A stretch of 64,000 bases of DNA from Clostridiaceae bacterium (GCA_021771025.1 JAETPW010000022.1:1-64000); one strand, 5' to 3'; counted from the stretch's first letter, positions 16,829 to 26,321 are shown. A program made the numbers and translations. Notes: a model not told the origin generated them from the letters alone.

Positions 16829-18470
16829 ATGATAACAATAGCAAATCCTGAAAAATATAGAGCAGGATTATATGAAAGATTATCCAATGAAAATATTGAA
16901 GTTGCAAGTGGCGAAGTAGTTGTTTCAAAAGATGATGAATTAGAAAGTGGAAGTATAAGCACACAAAAGATTTTTAATGAAGATTTTTGTAAACAGAGAA
17001 ACATTTATATATATGACCACTATACTGATGATGGAGTATCTGGAGCAACCTTTGACAGACCAGACTTCAATAGAATGATAAAGGACATTGAAAATAAAAA
17101 AATAAATATGGTAATTGTAAAAGACTTATCTAGGTTTGGAAGATTATCAAGTCAAATATCTTATTATTTAGAAGAATACTTTATTGAAAAAGGTGTAAGA
17201 TTTATAGCTGTAACTGATGATATTGATACAGGAAATTCAGAAACATCAGAAGAAATGACACAGTTTAAAGCATTTTTTAATGAGTGGTTTTTACGAGATA
17301 CTTCAAAGAAAATAAGAAATGGTAAAAAGACAAGAGCAAAAGAAGGAAAAGTAATGACTACTTATCCTACTTATCGGTTATAAAAAAGACCCACTAGACC
17401 ATAATCATTATGTTATTGATCCAGATACTGCACCAATAGTCAGAAGAATATTTATGATGGCTAGAAATGGAATGACACCAACAGAAATAGGAAAAATTTT
17501 AACTGATGAAAAGGTTTTAGTCCCATCAGAAATAGTTGGAAATGGACATGTTAGAAAAGATGGAATTAAGAGAGGTTGGAATAGAAATACAGTAAAAAGA
17601 ATATTACAAAATGTAACCTATCTTGGTTGGGTATCAAATGGAAATGTTAAGAAAATCAATTATAAAAGCAAAAAGATAATGACAATGCCTATGGAAGAAA
17701 GGACTATTGTAAAGGGAAAACATACACCATTAATTGATGAAGAAACTTTCAATATAGTACAAGATATGATAAAAAGTAGAACTAGCACAAGGGTTAAATC
17801 TTATGATTGGTTATTAAAAGGACTAATAACTTGTAAGGAATGTGGAAAGAAATTAAGTATAGTACCACAAAAACATCCGAATAAAACAACTTTCTATGTA
17901 AGGTGCAACACTTATGCTTGTAATACACATTTGCATTTATGTACTCCACATAGTAATAATTTAGAAAAACTAACAAACTATGTGTTGGAACAAGTAAAAG
18001 CTAGATGTAAAGAGTTTTTAGATGAAACAAAGTATATGAAAGTTGCTAATTCTTCCAAAGATACAATACTGAAAGACAGACTTAATTTTAAGAATGAAAT
18101 TCTAGTTTTGGAAAAGAAACTAAAAGACATTGATAAAATTATAGACAAGTTATATGAAGATAAATGTAAAGGTTTATTTCAAGATGAAGATTTTACAAGA
18201 CTTTATTCAAAACAAACAGAAACGAGAAAAGACATTAACGATAGAATTAAGTGTTTGCAGAAACAAATAGAAAATGAAGATTCTTCGGTGGATATAAATA
18301 AACTTGTAAAAGACTTTGTAGAATTAAAAGAAATAACAAGAACAATGCTAGTTTCTTTAGTAGATAGAATAGAAGTGTCAGAAGATAAGGAAATTACAAT
18401 ATATTATAAATTCAATATTTTAAATATGAGAAAATTAAATGATGAAGAAGAACTAATAAATGTTGGCTAG
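16829..18470 (+). pseudogene. Large serine recombinase, broken by a +1 frameshift
   Basis: The two frames 16829-17383 and about 17376-18470 join into a 546-codon TnpX/TndX-type recombinase if one base near 17375 is removed (TTATCGGTTAT read as TTATGGTTAT, giving TYPTYGYKKDPLD). The N-terminal part has the resolvase fold (AGLYERLSNEN, VIVKDLSRFGRL); the second part has the recombinase domain, a zinc ribbon (CKECGKKL) and a C-terminal coiled coil. It should cut at the reconstructed attL/attR. Either the enzyme is inactive or the extra base is a sequencing error. Confidence 0.88.
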
Positions 18471-18487
18471 ACAAAAAAATAGTCATA

Positions 18488-18514
18488 ACAGAATATTATA
18501 ACGATTATTGTGTT
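18488..18514. other. attR of the mobile element
   Basis: AGAATATTATAAC (18490-18502) followed by GATTATTGTGTTACTG, which resumes the prepilin frame. ATAAC is shared with the left junction. Confidence 0.75.
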
Positions 18515-20015
18515 ACTGATTTTAGCGGGAGTAACCATAGCAGCCTTGAGTGGACAAAATGGAATCTTAAGTAATGCGACAAAATCAAAGGAAGAAACAA
18601 GTTACCGAAATGCCGAAGAAAAAATAAAACTAGCCATAAACGGAAGTTACGATACTACAGGCACTATCAACGAAGGCAGTTACCAAACAGAAATTACTCA
18701 TTTAGGAGGAAGTAGTACTATAGATGGAACTACAGCAACTACTGAGATTGATGGCTACACCTTTTTAGTGGATCTATCTACAGGAGAAATTGAGCAAGTA
18801 CAAACAGGACCAGTAGAACAACCAGAAAATACGCCAGAATACTGGGAAGCAACCCGAAAAACAGATAGTGAGTGGTACAGCTATATCGACTTAACCAATA
18901 ATACACCAGTAAAAACCAATAGCCCAAAACTAAAAGGAAATATGACTCCAATCAAATACACAGGACAAGTTCAAGAAGGAAGTAAATGGGCAAATGCGAT
19001 GACAACAGATGGAAGTATGTGGGTATGGGTTCCACGATATGCTTATAAAATTACAGAAGGGTACCATTCAAGCATAGTAGGAACAATAGAAGTGGCCTTT
19101 TTAGATACTAGTAATAATTTTTTGAATACTACAGATACAGGAATAATAGAGACTAATCCCAATAATATAACTTATACAAATGGAGTGCAAAATCAATGGT
19201 TAGTGCACCCAGCCTTCACAGCAAAAGCAGAAAATGGAGGAGGTTTTGGAGAAATATCTGGAATATGGGTAGCCAAATTCGAGGCATCAGGAACAAATGC
19301 CACTAATTTAGCCGTGAAACCAGGAGTATCTAGTTTGAGAGAAAAAATAATAAATGAGTTTTACCATTATGGAAAAGAGGCTACTTATGGGGAGACAGAA
19401 AAACTAAATAGCCATATGATGAAAAATAGCGAATGGGGAGCTGTAGCTTACTTAACACATAGCAAATATGGAAGAAATAAAGAAGAAATAACGGTAAACA
19501 CAAGTGGTGATTACTATACAGGAGGAACAGTAGACAAAAATACAATTTATACAACAAATGCAAACCAATGTACAACCAAAAACGCTACAGGGATCTATGA
19601 CCTGAGTGGGGGAGCATATGAGTATACAGCAAGTTATATAAATAACACACATAGTAATTTAATAAGTAATGGAGGAACAGCGGAAGGAGATTTATATGGA
19701 GTAACAGAAGAGGAAAGAGGAAAAAGTACAGCATATAAAACAGTGTATAAGGTAGCAAGTTTAGATAACAGTGAAAATAATTATAATGAAAATAGAGGAG
19801 TAAAAGGGGATGCGATTTTTGAGACATCGAACTCATTTAATAGTTCAAGTGGTTCGTGGAACGGAGATTTTTCTTGTTTTCCTGATACAAACTATCCAAT
19901 CTTTATACGTGGTGGAAGCTACAATGGTGGGTCTAATCCGGGGATATTTTACTTCAATTATGATTCAGGCGGAGGCAATAGTTACAGGTCATTTCGCACA
20001 GTTCTTGCTTTCTAA
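18503..20015 (+). pseudogene. 3' part of prepilin-like, C-type-lectin-like surface gene (paralog A)
   Basis: This is the remaining 504 codons of the interrupted gene. It contains the rest of the hydrophobic prepilin helix, a globular region with GQNGILSNATKSKEETSY, then a formylglycine-enzyme/C-type-lectin-like domain with MWVWVPRYAYKI, GIWVAKFEASG, MKNSEWGAVAYLTHSKYG and GIYDLSGGAYEYTA. The final 36 codons, from Arg at 19908 (RGGSYNGGSNPGIF), correspond to the variable region of paralogs B-D but have a different scaffold. Without its signal region it cannot be exported, so it is silent while the element remains. Confidence 0.85.
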
Positions 20016-20080
20016 TAATCAGATGTGAATAGCAACATTTAGTAGGAGTTCCGAAATCTTGATAAATCTATGTAAATCTC

Positions 20081-20110
20081 TTGACTTTTAGCCAAATTCC
20101 CATGTATAAT
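20081..20110 (+). promoter_or_regulatory. sigH promoter
   Basis: TTGACT (20081-20086) and TATAAT (20105-20110) with an 18-bp spacer, 36 bp before the gene start. Confidence 0.65.
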
Positions 20111-20145
20111 GACATAAAGTAACAACTTTTGGAGGGATCTGACAA

Positions 20146-20799
20146 ATGATACAAGGAAGATTTTATGAAAAAGAAACAAGCTATCATCAAATGACCGATG
20201 AAGAGATTATCTCAGCCATCAAAGAAGGAGATGAGCAAGCGTTAGCTTTCTTGCTAGAAAAATATAAAGACTTAGTCAATGGGAAAGTAAGCAAATATTT
20301 TATCATAGGTGCAGAACGAGAGGATATTATCCAAGAAGGAATGATAGGTTTATTTAAAGCTATACAAAATTTTGATAGTCAAAAACAAAACACATTTAGG
20401 ACATTTGCTAATGTGTGTATAGAAAGGCAATTAATCACAGCTATTAAAAGTTCAAACCGCCAAAAACATATTCCTTTAAATTCCTATTTATCCCTAAATA
20501 CATCTGCTTACCAAAATGAAGATGATAGTGTCGAATTGATCGATACCTTTGATAGTAATACCGTAGAAGATCCACTAGAAACCATTATGAAAAAAGAATA
20601 TTTCCAAGAAGTTGAAAATACGATTGATAAAACATTAAGTAAATTTGAAAAACAAGTATTGCACTGTTTTATACAAGGAGAAAGTTATGGTAGCATTGCT
20701 CAAAAGCTAGATGCACCGGTAAAATCAGTAGATAATGCTATACAGCGTATTCGTAAAAAAGCCATAAAAAATATGTTTGAAGAAGGAAATAGAGAATAA
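20146..20799 (+). CDS. sigH: RNA polymerase sporulation sigma factor SigH
   Basis: A sigma-70 family protein of 217 residues, normal for SigH (sigma-30), which directs early sporulation and stationary-phase genes. Region 2 is visible in DLVNGKVSKYFIIGAEREDI, IQEGMIGLFKAIQNFD and FRTFANVCIERQLITAIKSS; region 4 covers LSKFEKQVLHCFIQGESYG and VDNAIQRIRKKA. The start follows TTTGGAGGGATC. In many clostridia sigH lies near translation genes; here it is followed by tRNA-Thr on the other strand. Confidence 0.9.
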   Translation: MIQGRFYEKETSYHQMTDEEIISAIKEGDEQALAFLLEKYKDLVNGKVSKYFIIGAEREDIIQEGMIGLFKAIQNFDSQKQNTFRTFANVCIERQLITAIKSSNRQKHIPLNSYLSLNTSAYQNEDDSVELIDTFDSNTVEDPLETIMKKEYFQEVENTIDKTLSKFEKQVLHCFIQGESYGSIAQKLDAPVKSVDNAIQRIRKKAIKNMFEEGNRE

Positions 20800-20802
20800 A
20801 AA

Positions 20803-20838
20803 AATATTTCGCTATGATGAAAATAGCGAAATATTTTT
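20803..20838 (+). terminator. sigH terminator
   Basis: AAATATTTCGCTAT and ATAGCGAAATATTT form 14-bp arms around a short loop, ending in TTTTTTT. It also lies just beyond the 3' end of the convergent tRNA, so it may serve both strands. Confidence 0.85.
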
Positions 20839-20839
20839 T

Positions 20840-20915
20840 TGGAGCCTTTAACGGGACTTGAACCCGTGACCTCAGCCTTACCAAGGCTGCACTCTACCAC
20901 CTGAGCTATAAAGGC
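20840..20915 (-). tRNA. tRNA-Thr (anticodon GGU), CCA encoded
   Basis: The minus strand reads GCCTTTATAGCTCAGGTGGT... and ends ...TTAAAGGCTCCA. The cloverleaf is complete: 7-bp acceptor GCCTTTA/TAAAGGC, D arm GCTC/GAG(T), anticodon stem CAGCC/GGCTG with loop TTGGTAA (anticodon GGT) and T arm with GGTTCAAGTCC. A promoter on the same strand (TTTACA at 20970-20975, TATAAT at 20947-20952, 17-bp spacer) precedes it. Confidence 0.95.
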
Positions 20916-20946
20916 AAAAATATAATTTTTTTTTAGCAACAAAAGT

Positions 20947-20975
20947 ATTATACTAGATTTTTTTTCAAATGTAAA
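20947..20975 (-). promoter_or_regulatory. tRNA-Thr promoter
   Basis: On the minus strand TTTACA (20970-20975) and TATAAT (20947-20952) are 17 bp apart, about 30 bp before the tRNA 5' end. Confidence 0.6.
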
Positions 20976-20984
20976 GACTTTCTC

Positions 20985-21013
20985 TTGACTTTTTTCAAAA
21001 AAAAGAATAAAAT
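20985..21013 (+). promoter_or_regulatory. thrS T-box promoter
   Basis: TTGACT (20985-20990), 17-bp spacer and TAAAAT (21008-21013). It starts the T-box leader. Confidence 0.65.
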
Positions 21014-21039
21014 AATACTATACGATAAAGATAAGTAAG

Positions 21040-21270
21040 AGAAAAGTAAAATCAGAATTTTTTTCAGAGAAAATTAGCCATAGGCTGTAAGCTAATTAAA
21101 AAAGATTGATTCGAAAAACCACCTCTTCATTATCTCTAGTGAATAAGCTAGACGGGGTAAGATCCGTTACCATTTGTAAAAAAGTTAAAAATTAGGATGG
21201 AACCGTGCTACCTTGCACTCCTAGTCATGTTTATTCATGAAGGAGAAAAGAGAAAGCGGTTTTTTTGTTT
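21040..21270 (+). ncRNA. T-box leader of thrS
   Basis: The leader has the T-box core AGGATGGAACCGTGCTACC at 21194-21212, which pairs with the uncharged tRNA end, and then a terminator region ending GCGGTTTTTTT near 21267. A candidate specifier ACC (threonine) lies at 21169-21171 in the stem I region after GGTAAGATCCGTT. ACC is read by the GGU tRNA encoded just upstream. It should raise thrS expression on threonine starvation. Stem I was not fully folded here, so the specifier is probable rather than proven. Confidence 0.85.
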
Positions 21271-21379
21271 TTCGTAAGGCTAGCAAAAAAGGGAGAACAG
21301 AAACAAAAGTAAAACGGAAGCAAGAACAAAGACAAAAAAGTTAATCTATTTTAACATAATTTTAAAAGGAGGTTTTATT

Positions 21380-23308
21380 ATGATTACCATTACGCTAAAA
21401 GACGGTACAAAAAAACAAGTAGAAAAAGGAGATTCAATCCTAACCGTAGCCAAACAAATTAGTGAAGGGTTAGCTAGAAATGCAACTTGTGGAGAGGTTA
21501 ATGGCGAAATTAAAGATTTACGTTACCCTTTAGAAGAAGACTGTGAACTAGTGATTCATACTTTTTCTGCTGACGATTTAGAAGGAAAAAAAGCCTATTG
21601 GCATACTACATCTCACATAATGGCACAAGCTGTTAGCCATTTATTTCCAGAAGTCAAATTTGCTATTGGTCCTAGTATTGAAACAGGGTTTTATTACGAT
21701 TTCGATGTAGAAAAACCATTTTCAGAAGAAAATTTAGTACAAATAGAAGAAGAAATGAAAAAAATCATAAAAGAAAACAGAGAAATTACTCGTTTTTCTT
21801 TACCCAAAAAAGAAGCATTGGAGCTGATGAAAGAGCAACCTTATAAACGAGAATTAATTGAAGAACTTCCAGAAGGAGAAGAAATCAGTTTTTATCAGCA
21901 AGGAGACTTCACCGATTTATGTGCAGGACCACACTTAATGAGTACAGGAAAAGTAAATAAGGTCAAATTATTATCCTCTTCAGGAGCTTATTGGCGAGGC
22001 AGCGAAAAAAATAAAATGTTACAAAGAATATATGCCATTTCTTTCCCAAAAGCAAGTGAATTACAAGAACACTTAGCTTTACTAGCAGAAGCCAAAGAAC
22101 GTGACCATAAAAAATTAGGAAAAGACTTAGGGATATTTATGACTCATCCCTTAGTCGGATCAGGTCTTCCTATGTATTTACCAAATGGAGCAACAGTTCG
22201 CCGTTTACTAGAACGTTATATTCTAGACAAAGAAATTGAACTTGGTTATGAGCATGTGTATACCCCATCATTAGCTAATACTGAACTTTATAAAACCAGT
22301 GGACATTGGGATCACTATCATGAAGATATGTTTCCCGTTATGAAAATGGATCAAGAAGAAATGGTATTACGTCCTATGAATTGCCCACATCATATGTTAA
22401 TCTATAAAAATGAATTACACTCCTATAAAGACCTACCAATTCGCATTGGAGAATTAGCTCATGATTTTCGTTATGAAGCAAGTGGAAGTGTAAAAGGGTT
22501 AGAGCGTGTACGCGAAATGTGTCAAAACGATGCCCATTTATTTGTTACACCAGACCAAATAAAAGCAGAAATCGAAAAAGTCGTTTCTTTAATTCTATCA
22601 GTTTATGAAGACTTTGGTTTTAAAGACTATACCTTCCGTTTATCATTGCGAGATAAAAACAATAAAGAAAAATACTTTGACGATGACCAAATGTGGGACA
22701 TGGCAGAAAGCCAATTACGCCAAATCTTAACCGAGCTAAACCTAAACTTCTATGAAGCAGAAGGGGAAGCAGCCTTTTACGGGCCAAAATTAGACGTTCA
22801 AATCAAAACCGTAACAGGTCATGATGAAACTGTATCCACCTGTCAATTAGACTTTCTACTACCAGAACGTTTTGAATTAGAATACATTGGGGAAGATGGA
22901 AAAGCCCATCGACCAGTAGTCATCCATCGTGCTATTTTAGGAACCTTTGATCGTTTCATGGCATTTTTATTAGAAGAAACCAAAGGTGTATTTCCTCTTT
23001 GGCTTGCCCCAGTGCAAGTTAAAATCTTACCAATCACAGACTATCAACACGAATACGCAAAACAAATAGAAAAAGAATTAAAGAAAAAAGGAATTCGTGT
23101 GCAAGTAGACGATCGAAACGAAAAAACAGGATACAAAATCCGTGAAGCCCAAATGCAGAAAATTCCTTATATGGTAGTAGTAGGACCAAAAGAAGTAGAA
23201 AACCATACGTTAGCTATTCGTTCTTATGCAAAAGGTGATCTAGGAACCATAGAAGTAGAAGAATTCAAACAAAAGCTAAAACAAGAAATTGAAGAAAAAA
23301 TAAGATAA
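21380..23308 (+). CDS. thrS: Threonyl-tRNA synthetase
   Basis: This class II synthetase of 642 residues has the full bacterial layout: TGS domain (1-60), editing domain with HTTSHIMAQA-type HxxxH (WHTTSHIMAQAV) and the later CAGPH motif, then the catalytic core with motif 2 RYEASGSVKGLERVREM and motif 3 HRAILGTFDRFMAFL, and the C-terminal anticodon-binding domain (about 540-642). The catalytic zinc ligand Cys lies in RPMNCPHHM. Ribosome site AAGGAGG is near ideal. Control is by the T-box leader. Confidence 0.97.
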   Translation: MITITLKDGTKKQVEKGDSILTVAKQISEGLARNATCGEVNGEIKDLRYPLEEDCELVIHTFSADDLEGKKAYWHTTSHIMAQAVSHLFPEVKFAIGPSIETGFYYDFDVEKPFSEENLVQIEEEMKKIIKENREITRFSLPKKEALELMKEQPYKRELIEELPEGEEISFYQQGDFTDLCAGPHLMSTGKVNKVKLLSSSGAYWRGSEKNKMLQRIYAISFPKASELQEHLALLAEAKERDHKKLGKDLGIFMTHPLVGSGLPMYLPNGATVRRLLERYILDKEIELGYEHVYTPSLANTELYKTSGHWDHYHEDMFPVMKMDQEEMVLRPMNCPHHMLIYKNELHSYKDLPIRIGELAHDFRYEASGSVKGLERVREMCQNDAHLFVTPDQIKAEIEKVVSLILSVYEDFGFKDYTFRLSLRDKNNKEKYFDDDQMWDMAESQLRQILTELNLNFYEAEGEAAFYGPKLDVQIKTVTGHDETVSTCQLDFLLPERFELEYIGEDGKAHRPVVIHRAILGTFDRFMAFLLEETKGVFPLWLAPVQVKILPITDYQHEYAKQIEKELKKKGIRVQVDDRNEKTGYKIREAQMQKIPYMVVVGPKEVENHTLAIRSYAKGDLGTIEVEEFKQKLKQEIEEKIR

Positions 23309-23311
23309 AAC

Positions 23312-23452
23312 TTCGTTTTGGGGACGGTTCTCAAAACGAAAAAAACTTCCATTTGGGGACGGTTCTTAAAACGAAAAAAACTTCCATTTGAGACCCGTCC
23401 CTAAAACGAAGAAATCTTCCATTTAAGACCCGTCCCCAGAAGGAAGAAATTT
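23312..23452. repeat. GGGGACGG repeat block, left of unknown gene
   Basis: Four short units occur in a row: two TTTGGGGACGGTTCT(C/T)AAAACG and two reversed GACCCGTCCC(T/C)A units, joined by AAAAAAACTTCC linkers. An equivalent block lies at 24270-24406 on the other side of the next gene. The motif resembles REP sequences mobilised by RAYT (REP-associated tyrosine) transposases. Confidence 0.75.
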
Positions 23453-23484
23453 TTCTGAATGTGACGACAAGGAGGTTACCTCAA

Positions 23485-24267
23485 GTGAATGACCCATATA
23501 AGAGCATAAAAATAGAATTAGTCAAAGAATGGCTTAATCAAAATAAAGTATCAGCCAAACTATTAAATCATCCAAGAATTAATGAAATTCTTGATAGCAT
23601 CGTAACAGAAAGTAACTTAATCGATTTTACTCATCCAGAACAAAGACAAGAATTTACTAAGAAATTTCGTTTTTTAGCTAATGGCTTTCGTGTCTATTTT
23701 CCGCTAGAAGAAAAAAGAACTCATGTTTCTTGGTTTGATCACAAATTAATCTGGTCTGAAGACATCCTCAAACAAAAAGAAAGCAAAGCCCCTGTTCGCC
23801 AAATTCGTATTTTTGATGAGCAAGGAATCGAACAAGAATACCAAATACAACGAGGAAATTCCCTAAAAAAAGAGCAAGAAAGAGAAGAAATTGTTTGGAA
23901 CCAAGATATTACCTATCAAAGAGACCCTGAGAATTTATTATTTTGGACAAAAATAGCAAACTACTTAGATAGAAAGATGATAAATTATTACGTGAGAAAA
24001 TCAGGATTACTCTTACAAGACTTAAAAATCAATGCACCTTTGTTAAAAAGTTTAGGAAAAGCAGAGCAAAGCTTGGAAGATTTATCGATAAGCAATGGAA
24101 AAACAAGTGAAGCACAAGAAAAAGCTAAAAATATAATTCATGTAAATCAAGATACCCAAGAACTAGTTCAAGAATATGGTGAACTAAATCAAAGGTACTT
24201 ATTTACTCGCCAGTATGAAAAAATTATTCGAGATCGATTAGGAATAGTAATAAAAGAACATGATTAA
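23485..24267 (+). CDS. Conserved-looking protein of unknown function
   Basis: A 260-residue cytoplasmic protein that I do not recognise. GTG 23485 is chosen because ACAAGGAGG stands nine bases upstream. It contains a patch of aromatic and basic residues (FRFLANGFRVYFPLEEKR, VSWFDHKLIWSEDIL), a predicted beta segment (VRQIRIFDEQGIEQEYQIQR) and a helical C-terminus (QRYLFTRQYEKIIRDRLGIV). It stands alone between thrS and ychF, flanked on both sides by similar repeat blocks, as if carried as a cassette. No membrane segment or catalytic motif is clear. Confidence 0.75.
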   Translation: MNDPYKSIKIELVKEWLNQNKVSAKLLNHPRINEILDSIVTESNLIDFTHPEQRQEFTKKFRFLANGFRVYFPLEEKRTHVSWFDHKLIWSEDILKQKESKAPVRQIRIFDEQGIEQEYQIQRGNSLKKEQEREEIVWNQDITYQRDPENLLFWTKIANYLDRKMINYYVRKSGLLLQDLKINAPLLKSLGKAEQSLEDLSISNGKTSEAQEKAKNIIHVNQDTQELVQEYGELNQRYLFTRQYEKIIRDRLGIVIKEHD

Positions 24268-24269
24268 TT

Positions 24270-24406
24270 TTCGTTTTGGGGACGGTTCTTAAAACGAAAA
24301 AATCTTCGTTTTTGGGACGGGTCCAAAAACGAAAAAAACTTCTGTTTAAGACCCGTCCCCAAAAGGAAGATTTTTTCCGTTTGAGAACCGTCCCCAGAAG
24401 GAAGAA
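24270..24406. repeat. GGGGACGG repeat block, right of unknown gene
   Basis: Again four units: TTTTGGGGACGGTTCTTAAA, TTTTGGGACGGGTCC, AAGACCCGTCCCC and GAGAACCGTCCCC, with linkers like AAACTTC. The 5' half matches the left block almost exactly. Confidence 0.75.
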
Positions 24407-24420
24407 TAAGGAGGAAAAAA

Positions 24421-25512
24421 ATGAAATTAGGAATTGTAGGGCTACCTAATGTAGGAAAAAGTACATTATTTAATAGTATTACTAAAGCAGGAGCAGAGTG
24501 TGCTAATTACCCTTTTTGCACCATAGAGCCAAATGTAGGCGTTGTGGCAGTGCCAGACAATAGATTAGATAAATTGACCGAAATGTATCACCCCCAAAAA
24601 ACGACTCATGCAGTTATCGAATTTGTGGATATTGCAGGTTTGGTTAAAGGAGCAAGCAAAGGAGAGGGACTAGGAAACCAATTTTTATCGCATATTCGTG
24701 AAACAGATGCTATTTGTGAAGTAGTACGTTGTTTTGACGATCCTAATGTGGTTCATGTAGATGGTAGTGTTGAACCAGTAAGGGATATGGAGACCATAGA
24801 TTTAGAATTGGTATTTGCTGATTTAGATACGGCTCAAAAGCGTTTAGATAAAGCAAAAAAGAACCTGAAAGCAGATAAAAAATATCAAGAAGAGATTGAT
24901 GTATTAACTAAGGTAATAGAACAATTAGAACAAGGAGTTTCGATTAGGTCTACTAAGCTAAAGGAAGAAGAGCAGGAAATGGTAAGGGATATGTTTTTCC
25001 TAACAGCAAAACCAATTTTGTATATTGCTAATGTATCAGAAGAACAATTGGAAAATCCACTAGAGGATCCTATGGTAAAACAAGTGATAGAGTATGCTAA
25101 AAAACAGAAAGCAGAAGTAGTTCCTTTGTGTGTTAAAATTGAAGAAGAGTTATCTGGGCTAGAAGATAGTGATAAGCAAGAAATGCTAGAAATGTATGGA
25201 TTATCGGAATCTGGTTTAGATAAAGTAATCCAAAAAAGTTATGATTTATTAGGGTTAATGTCATTTTTGACAGCAGGAGAACCCGAAGTAAGAGCTTGGA
25301 CGATAAAGAAGGGAACTAAGGCACCAGAGGCAGCAGGGAAAATTCACTCAGATATTCAGCGAGGATTCATTAAAGCTGATGTTGTTTCTTTTGATGATTT
25401 GATTCGAGAGGGGTCAATGAATGCAGTAAGAGAAAAAGGCTTAGTGCGTTCAGAAGGAAAAGATTATGTTATGCAAGATGGAGATGTTGTTTTGTTTAAG
25501 TTTAATGTATAA
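24421..25512 (+). CDS. ychF: Redox-regulated ATPase YchF (Obg/OLA1 family)
   Basis: A P-loop NTPase of 363 residues, the usual size. G1 is GLPNVGKS at 7-14, the Obg-like switch region follows ([13 protein letters not shown]), G3 is [10 protein letters not shown] and the C-terminal TGS domain spans about 275-360. YchF prefers ATP, binds ribosomes and modulates oxidative-stress responses. Start after AAGGAGGAAAAA is unambiguous. It is monocistronic here. Confidence 0.96.
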   Translation: MKLGIVGLPNVGKSTLFNSITKAGAECANYPFCTIEPNVGVVAVPDNRLDKLTEMYHPQKTTHAVIEFVDIAGLVKGASKGEGLGNQFLSHIRETDAICEVVRCFDDPNVVHVDGSVEPVRDMETIDLELVFADLDTAQKRLDKAKKNLKADKKYQEEIDVLTKVIEQLEQGVSIRSTKLKEEEQEMVRDMFFLTAKPILYIANVSEEQLENPLEDPMVKQVIEYAKKQKAEVVPLCVKIEEELSGLEDSDKQEMLEMYGLSESGLDKVIQKSYDLLGLMSFLTAGEPEVRAWTIKKGTKAPEAAGKIHSDIQRGFIKADVVSFDDLIREGSMNAVREKGLVRSEGKDYVMQDGDVVLFKFNV

Positions 25513-25643
25513 AGTAGTGTTTTTAATAAAAAATAGGAGAGCAGAATGCTTTTAATAAGTTGTGGATTGGAAGATTTTGGTAAATGTCATAGAATTGTAA
25601 AATAAAAATCAATGAAATTACTTGACTTATCATTGAACAACGG

Positions 25644-25758
25644 TTAAAATTAAATTGATGTTAAAATTAAATTGATGTTAAAATTAAATTGATGTTAAAA
25701 TTAAATTGATGTTAAAATTAAATTGATGTTAAAATTAAATTGATGTTAAAATTAAATT
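25644..25758. repeat. 17-bp tandem repeat, six full copies plus a partial one
   Basis: The unit TTAAAATTAAATTGATG begins at 25644, 25661, 25678, 25695, 25712 and 25729 with no mismatch. A partial seventh unit runs to 25758, five bases before the surface-protein start. Perfect identity means recent expansion or active slippage. 17 bp is neither a codon multiple nor a helical-turn multiple, so each copy change would alter promoter or leader spacing. Confidence 0.95.
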
Positions 25759-25762
25759 ATTA

Positions 25763-26125
25763 ATGAAAATGATTGTAATTGCTTTATTGAGTGTTATGGT
25801 AATTTTTGTAGCTGGACAAGTAATGGCCGCAGAGGATGATGAGTATAAAGATTTAACATCGGCAATAAATTCTACTGGAAATAATACTTCAACAGGAAAT
25901 AATACAGCGACAAATAATACTTCTAATACATCAAATACAGCAAAAAATAATAGCACATTAAATACTAGTGCATTAACCTCTGGAAACAATACCACAACGT
26001 ATAATAATACTAGCCTACCAAAAACAGGAATTGGTGATTCAGTACCAGCAGTAGTATTAATGGTAATATTTGCTATCTCAGCAGTGTATGCTTATCATAA
26101 GATTAAAGAATATAAAAATATATAG
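25763..26125 (+). CDS. Small Asn/Thr-rich surface protein with LPKTG-like anchor
   Basis: A protein of 120 residues with an N-terminal signal peptide (hydrophobic 3-18, AAED cleavage region near 22-24), a low-complexity Asn/Thr/Ser stalk (about 37-88, repeated NNTS/GNNT), then LPKTG at about 89-93, a hydrophobic span and a basic end (KIKEYKNI). This is the layout of a sortase substrate. The ribosome site is weak because the tandem repeat abuts the start, so expression may depend on repeat number. The stalk could be glycosylated or a spacer. Function otherwise unknown. Confidence 0.75.
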   Translation: MKMIVIALLSVMVIFVAGQVMAAEDDEYKDLTSAINSTGNNTSTGNNTATNNTSNTSNTAKNNSTLNTSALTSGNNTTTYNNTSLPKTGIGDSVPAVVLMVIFAISAVYAYHKIKEYKNI

Positions 26126-26140
26126 AAAAATAGCTAAAAA

Positions 26141-26182
26141 GAAACTTCTTTCCTATATCGTATAGAAAGAAGTTTCTTTTTT
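26141..26182 (+). terminator. Terminator of the LPKTG gene
   Basis: GAAACTTCTTTC and GAAAGAAGTTTC form a perfect 12-bp stem followed by TTTTTTT. Confidence 0.9.
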
Positions 26183-26321
26183 TCGTATAATGTCCAATTG
26201 GGGACGGGTACATATTGGACATTGTTATTAGGCAAGGAATACTTATGAAAAAAAGTAAGTATTGAATTTAGCGTGTTGGCAAGCGACCAATAAAAAAGTG
26301 TATTAATTGTTTACCAATTTC

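Larger units (their letters stand above)
5697..18502. mobile_element. 12.8-kb mobilizable element with MobV relaxase and serine recombinase
   Basis: The boundaries come from the broken prepilin frame: ATAAC occurs at 5692-5696 and 18498-18502, 12,806 bp apart, and excision between them restores the gene exactly. The cargo order is tnpV, DUF1016 nuclease, HTH protein, hairpin array and oriT, mobV, an XRE regulator (opposite), two small genes, a HEXXH protein, a transglutaminase-like protein, a DUF6076 protein (opposite), an HTH protein, a small peptide and a large serine recombinase at the right end. There is no type IV secretion set, so transfer would need a helper element. The recombinase is frameshifted, which may freeze the element. 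Confidence 0.9.

Noticed and set aside
5697..18502. Full integrative conjugative element
   Set aside because: No VirB4, VirD4 coupling protein or other type IV secretion genes are present; only relaxase and oriT, so it is mobilizable at most.
25644..25758. Tandem repeat as a possible CRISPR array
   Set aside because: Units are 17 bp and directly adjacent with no spacers, and no cas genes are in the window.
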